The position numbers were made by a program, and so were the translations under genes. From Bagarius yarrelli (lineage: Eukaryota > Chordata > Actinopteri > Siluriformes > Sisoridae), in the NCBI GenBank assembly GCA_005784505.1, contig VCAZ01000015.1, positions 5,669,668-5,733,667 of the forward strand: 64,000 bases of DNA, written 5' to 3'. The notes under the pieces were generated by a model. The model saw only the letters and a program-made list of their open reading frames with translations, was not told where the DNA came from and did no database searches. This document shows positions 61,311 to 64,000 of the stretch, piece after piece. Position 1 is the stretch's first letter, and each line of letters begins with the position of its first letter.

Positions 61311-63153
61311 ATCATTTGAATAAAAGTGTTTACCCTTAAAGCTTGACATTTGATGCATGCTTAATGGTTGAATTTGTGAGAATTTTAATGCTGGGTTAGG
61401 GTTAGGGGTTTTGATGCCGGTACTTAAAAAAAATGCTAATATTAAAAGTTTTTAGATTACGACATTAAGACTTTTTTGTTAATACTTGTTTTAATTAAAT
61501 GGCTTGCAGTAAAGCAATACATTGCAATACATAACAATACATTACTGATGTTTTATAGACGTCCTTGCATCAACCTTTAGTCATAAAGGCTTGGACAACA
61601 GTAGAAAGGATTGTGAAGGACTGAGCTTGGTCCTTGGATCTGCCTGCTTCTTTCTGTATGTAATAAGACAGATGTATGCTGAGACATGTCAGCCTAGGAG
61701 ACTCTTCCCTAAAAAGTATGATTCTGAAAACCGAACCACATAATCTGAACCACAGAATTACTAAATATACTCCTACGTCCTAAGCAAGTGCATACTCTGT
61801 CTCAGTCCATTTCCGTTATGTTCTTGTGCTCTTGACATCCTGCAGCTGCTTTCTGTAAAACTTCTTCAGAGTTTCTATAACAAATCTATAACATATTTGT
61901 GCTATAAGCACATCATTAAAATGGATTAAAATAAAAATGTATAAATAGGATTATTGTTTAACCTATTATTATTATTATAATTTTACATTTTACACATACG
62001 AGCTGCTTCCACATCTGACCTATGCCTTTTACTTCATTCTAAATTTTGAATCTAAACTGCCTACTTTTGTTCAACATTTTGTATTCATGTGGGATTGCTA
62101 TGACTAAAACTCAAAAATCACAAAAAGGCTTGACTGGAAAGCCAAACCCCCAGACCTCAGAATGTCCTCTGTGTTAAACAATCTGTTTTACTGCTGTCCA
62201 GCAACTTCTACAAACCATGATAATCATTCACCACATCAATAAAAGCCTGCTTTCATTAATCTTTGATTGGAATATGGAGTTTTATTTGGATTTTTTGGGG
62301 GTTGTGGTCTATAATGTAGAGTTTAAACAGACCAAGGGTGGATTTCGATCTAGATTGGGTTTATTGATGGCTGGCCATGTAAAAAGTTATTTTAAATTGT
62401 TAAGTATTCCGATTATTATTATTAGTTGAAATTGCAGTGTGTCAGACTGTGATAAATAGCAATATTCATAGGATTTAGAGATTATGAATTAGGTGTTTGG
62501 CTTGCTGTTGGTGACATTTGTGGAAAGATGGGATTTGGATGTATAAGATGCCTTGTCGAAGTTTGTGGCTGTTTATTGGTCAGGAAAGTTTGTTGAAATT
62601 TCTTGGATATATTGGAGATTGTAAATGGATGCTCTGTTTGTTGGTGCATTTTGTGGAAGCTGGTTGATGAGGCCATAGGGATTTGTTAATGTCAAGGTAA
62701 CTGAAAGAATTTTCTTTATCCAATGTACAAGGGTGTTCCATACAGACTTTTCTCCAGTTTGGACCTCCAGCTGTGTCTAATTAGCGTCTAACTTTGTTCT
62801 ATTTGATATGCAACTCAAAGGAATTTAGGTAGGAATTTATTTTGGCACTTTGTACCTGTGGCTGTGCTATATTTGTCACTTTTACTGAGAACACACTTCT
62901 GAGGCTTATGGAAGTGCAACTTTTGAAAAAAATTTTTAGCTTTGAATCTACAGGATTATAGTAAGTAGAGTTTTCATTCACTTTACTGCCGCCTTCTGCT
63001 TAAAGCTTTGACGGTCTGGCCTTCTTTTACAGCAGACAGGTGTTCATTGTTACAGAGTCCTGAAAAGAAAGGTTGTAATTCGGTCCTTTGGTATTTGATT
63101 GCTTTGAGATACACATGTTTGTGTCTGCTAACCTTTCTGTCCTGGTCTTTTAG

Positions 63154-63238
63154 AGAGTGTACCTGTGGAAGCCAAAATCCCTTGGCTAAAACAAGCCCAA
63201 GAACTGGAGGAGACCAGAGTGGCAACTGAAGAGCCAAC
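63154..63238 (+). CDS. adamtsl3: adamtsl3 exon L: linker after TSR4
   Basis: An 85-nt exon with acceptor tggtcttttag and donor gtaagt. Two nucleotides complete a Glu codon, then it reads SVPVEAKIPWLKQAQELEE and TRVATEEP, leaving 2 nt. The P-V-E-A-K-x-P-W-x-K-Q-A-Q-E-L-E-E core is shared by ADAMTSL1 and ADAMTSL3, while the T-R-x-A-T-E-E-P ending matches ADAMTSL3. The gene continues beyond the window: the family has further TSRs, Ig-like C2 domains and a C-terminal PLAC domain, none of which is present here. Confidence 0.93.
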
Positions 63239-64000
63239 GTAAGTTTGAAGCTTTAACACCTGAAAAAGTAAAATGGCAACACAAACTTTCTTTTATTGAC
63301 TTTGGTTGCTTTATTGTCTTTCTTTTCAGACTGGGTGATATTAAATATATATATACAGATGTAAATACAGACTGAATGCTGAAAATATAACCATGCTATG
63401 TGTGTATATATACAGTACATTATAGCCAATAAACATTCAATGCATGACCACTAATGTACAAAATATGTCTAGTGTAATAGTGTAGCATTGTTGCTAGGGT
63501 TACATTATCAGATTTAATCTAAGTGAAGGAATTTCATCTGATCTAAAATACAGTGGAATGTAAAACAGCTCTGCATAACATTCGGTACCTGTATAGTACC
63601 ATTTTTTTTGGCGTTGCTTTTTTTTTTTTTTTTTTTAAACGATTTTAATAGACTATATATTTGGATATTCTTTCATCATTCATTGCCCTAACATACTTTA
63701 AATTTGGACTTGTTTAGGTTTGCTCTTATTACCATAGGATTCATTTAGAGCATTGTGCTATTGTTGGTGCTATCTTGCTGCATCTCTGAAACTGTACCTC
63801 AGCTTAGAGCTGCCAAACGAGTGAAAAAACCTTGGTGCATCACCGGACCATTGAAATAAAGCCACAGTGTAAAGGCTTTCCAACATCCTGCGGTCTACTG
63901 AAGTCTTCTGTCACAGAGGCTCATAAAACAGAAGCATGTAAGGTGAAAGTGTTTAAGGGTTTCGAAGAAGAAAGAAGCACGAAGAGCTTGCTGTTAAGTG
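63239..64000 (+). other. Start of the next adamtsl3 intron
   Basis: This follows a strong donor (gtaagt). It contains a short TA-rich patch and a poly-T run at 63618-63636. I find no further exon before the window ends. Confidence 0.75.

Larger units (their letters stand above)
58973..63153 (+). other. Intron K-L (4.2 kb)
   Basis: A GT-AG intron. It holds a short dispersed repeat at about 59128-59200 and a MITE-like repeat with an L2 LINE 3' end inside it (about 60770-61310). The rest, including 61400-63100, is AT-rich; the open frames at 59901-60125 and 62482-62676 do not look like protein. Confidence 0.8.

Noticed and set aside
34804..63238. ADAMTS metalloprotease or ADAMTSL1 as gene identity
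   Set aside because: No zinc-binding HExxH motif or protease exons are seen. TSR1 follows a short DEERD linker as in ADAMTS-like proteins. The linker MPYDHFQPLPR, YAAPKD, GCDRQLGSN and TRVATEEP fit ADAMTSL3 better than ADAMTSL1 as I remember them; an alignment would settle it.
63239..64000. A further adamtsl3 exon after exon L
   Set aside because: Nothing resembling the next family segments with splice sites is visible before the window ends.

Overview
The window is intron-rich, AT-rich vertebrate DNA. I read it as part of a teleost fish genome, because it is full of fish-type repeats: several decayed Tc1-like transposons, tRNA-derived SINEs, L2-type LINE remnants, short terminal-inverted-repeat elements and many microsatellites. 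A catfish or other otophysan is my guess from the repeat types, but the sequence does not settle it. I see no bacterial, viral or RNA genes.

The only protein-coding gene I can support is on the + strand. Twelve spliced exons between 34804 and 63238 join in a continuous frame (1517 nt, 505 complete codons plus 2 nt). They encode the N-terminal half of an ADAMTS-like secreted matrix protein: thrombospondin repeat 1 (TSR1), the ADAMTS-type cysteine-rich region, the spacer, then TSR2, TSR3 and TSR4 and the start of the following linker. The residues fit ADAMTSL3 (punctin-2) better than its paralogue ADAMTSL1. There is no metalloprotease domain, as expected for this family. The signal-peptide exons (5') and the Ig, further TSR and PLAC exons (3') were not found and probably lie outside the window or were missed.

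Layout: 1-34803 is noncoding, probably a large 5' intron of the same gene or upstream sequence, with SINEs, a decayed Tc1 copy (about 4870-6140), a second Tc1-superfamily element with perfect 28-bp terminal repeats (27991-29187) and a 20-bp minisatellite (33737-34056). 34804-63238 holds the exons, separated by introns that carry an L2 LINE relic, a hAT-type MITE with an intact 8-bp target duplication, a mariner-type MITE abutting a Tc1-like relic, another Tc1 copy and an unclassified 464-bp foldback element. 63239-64000 is the next intron with nothing recognisable.

The most interesting observations are a short (251 bp) intron that keeps frame only with a GC-AG splice pair and has a CA-rich tract starting just after the donor; a lysine in TSR2 at the position of the protein O-fucosylation acceptor; and several small, well-delimited inverted-repeat elements.
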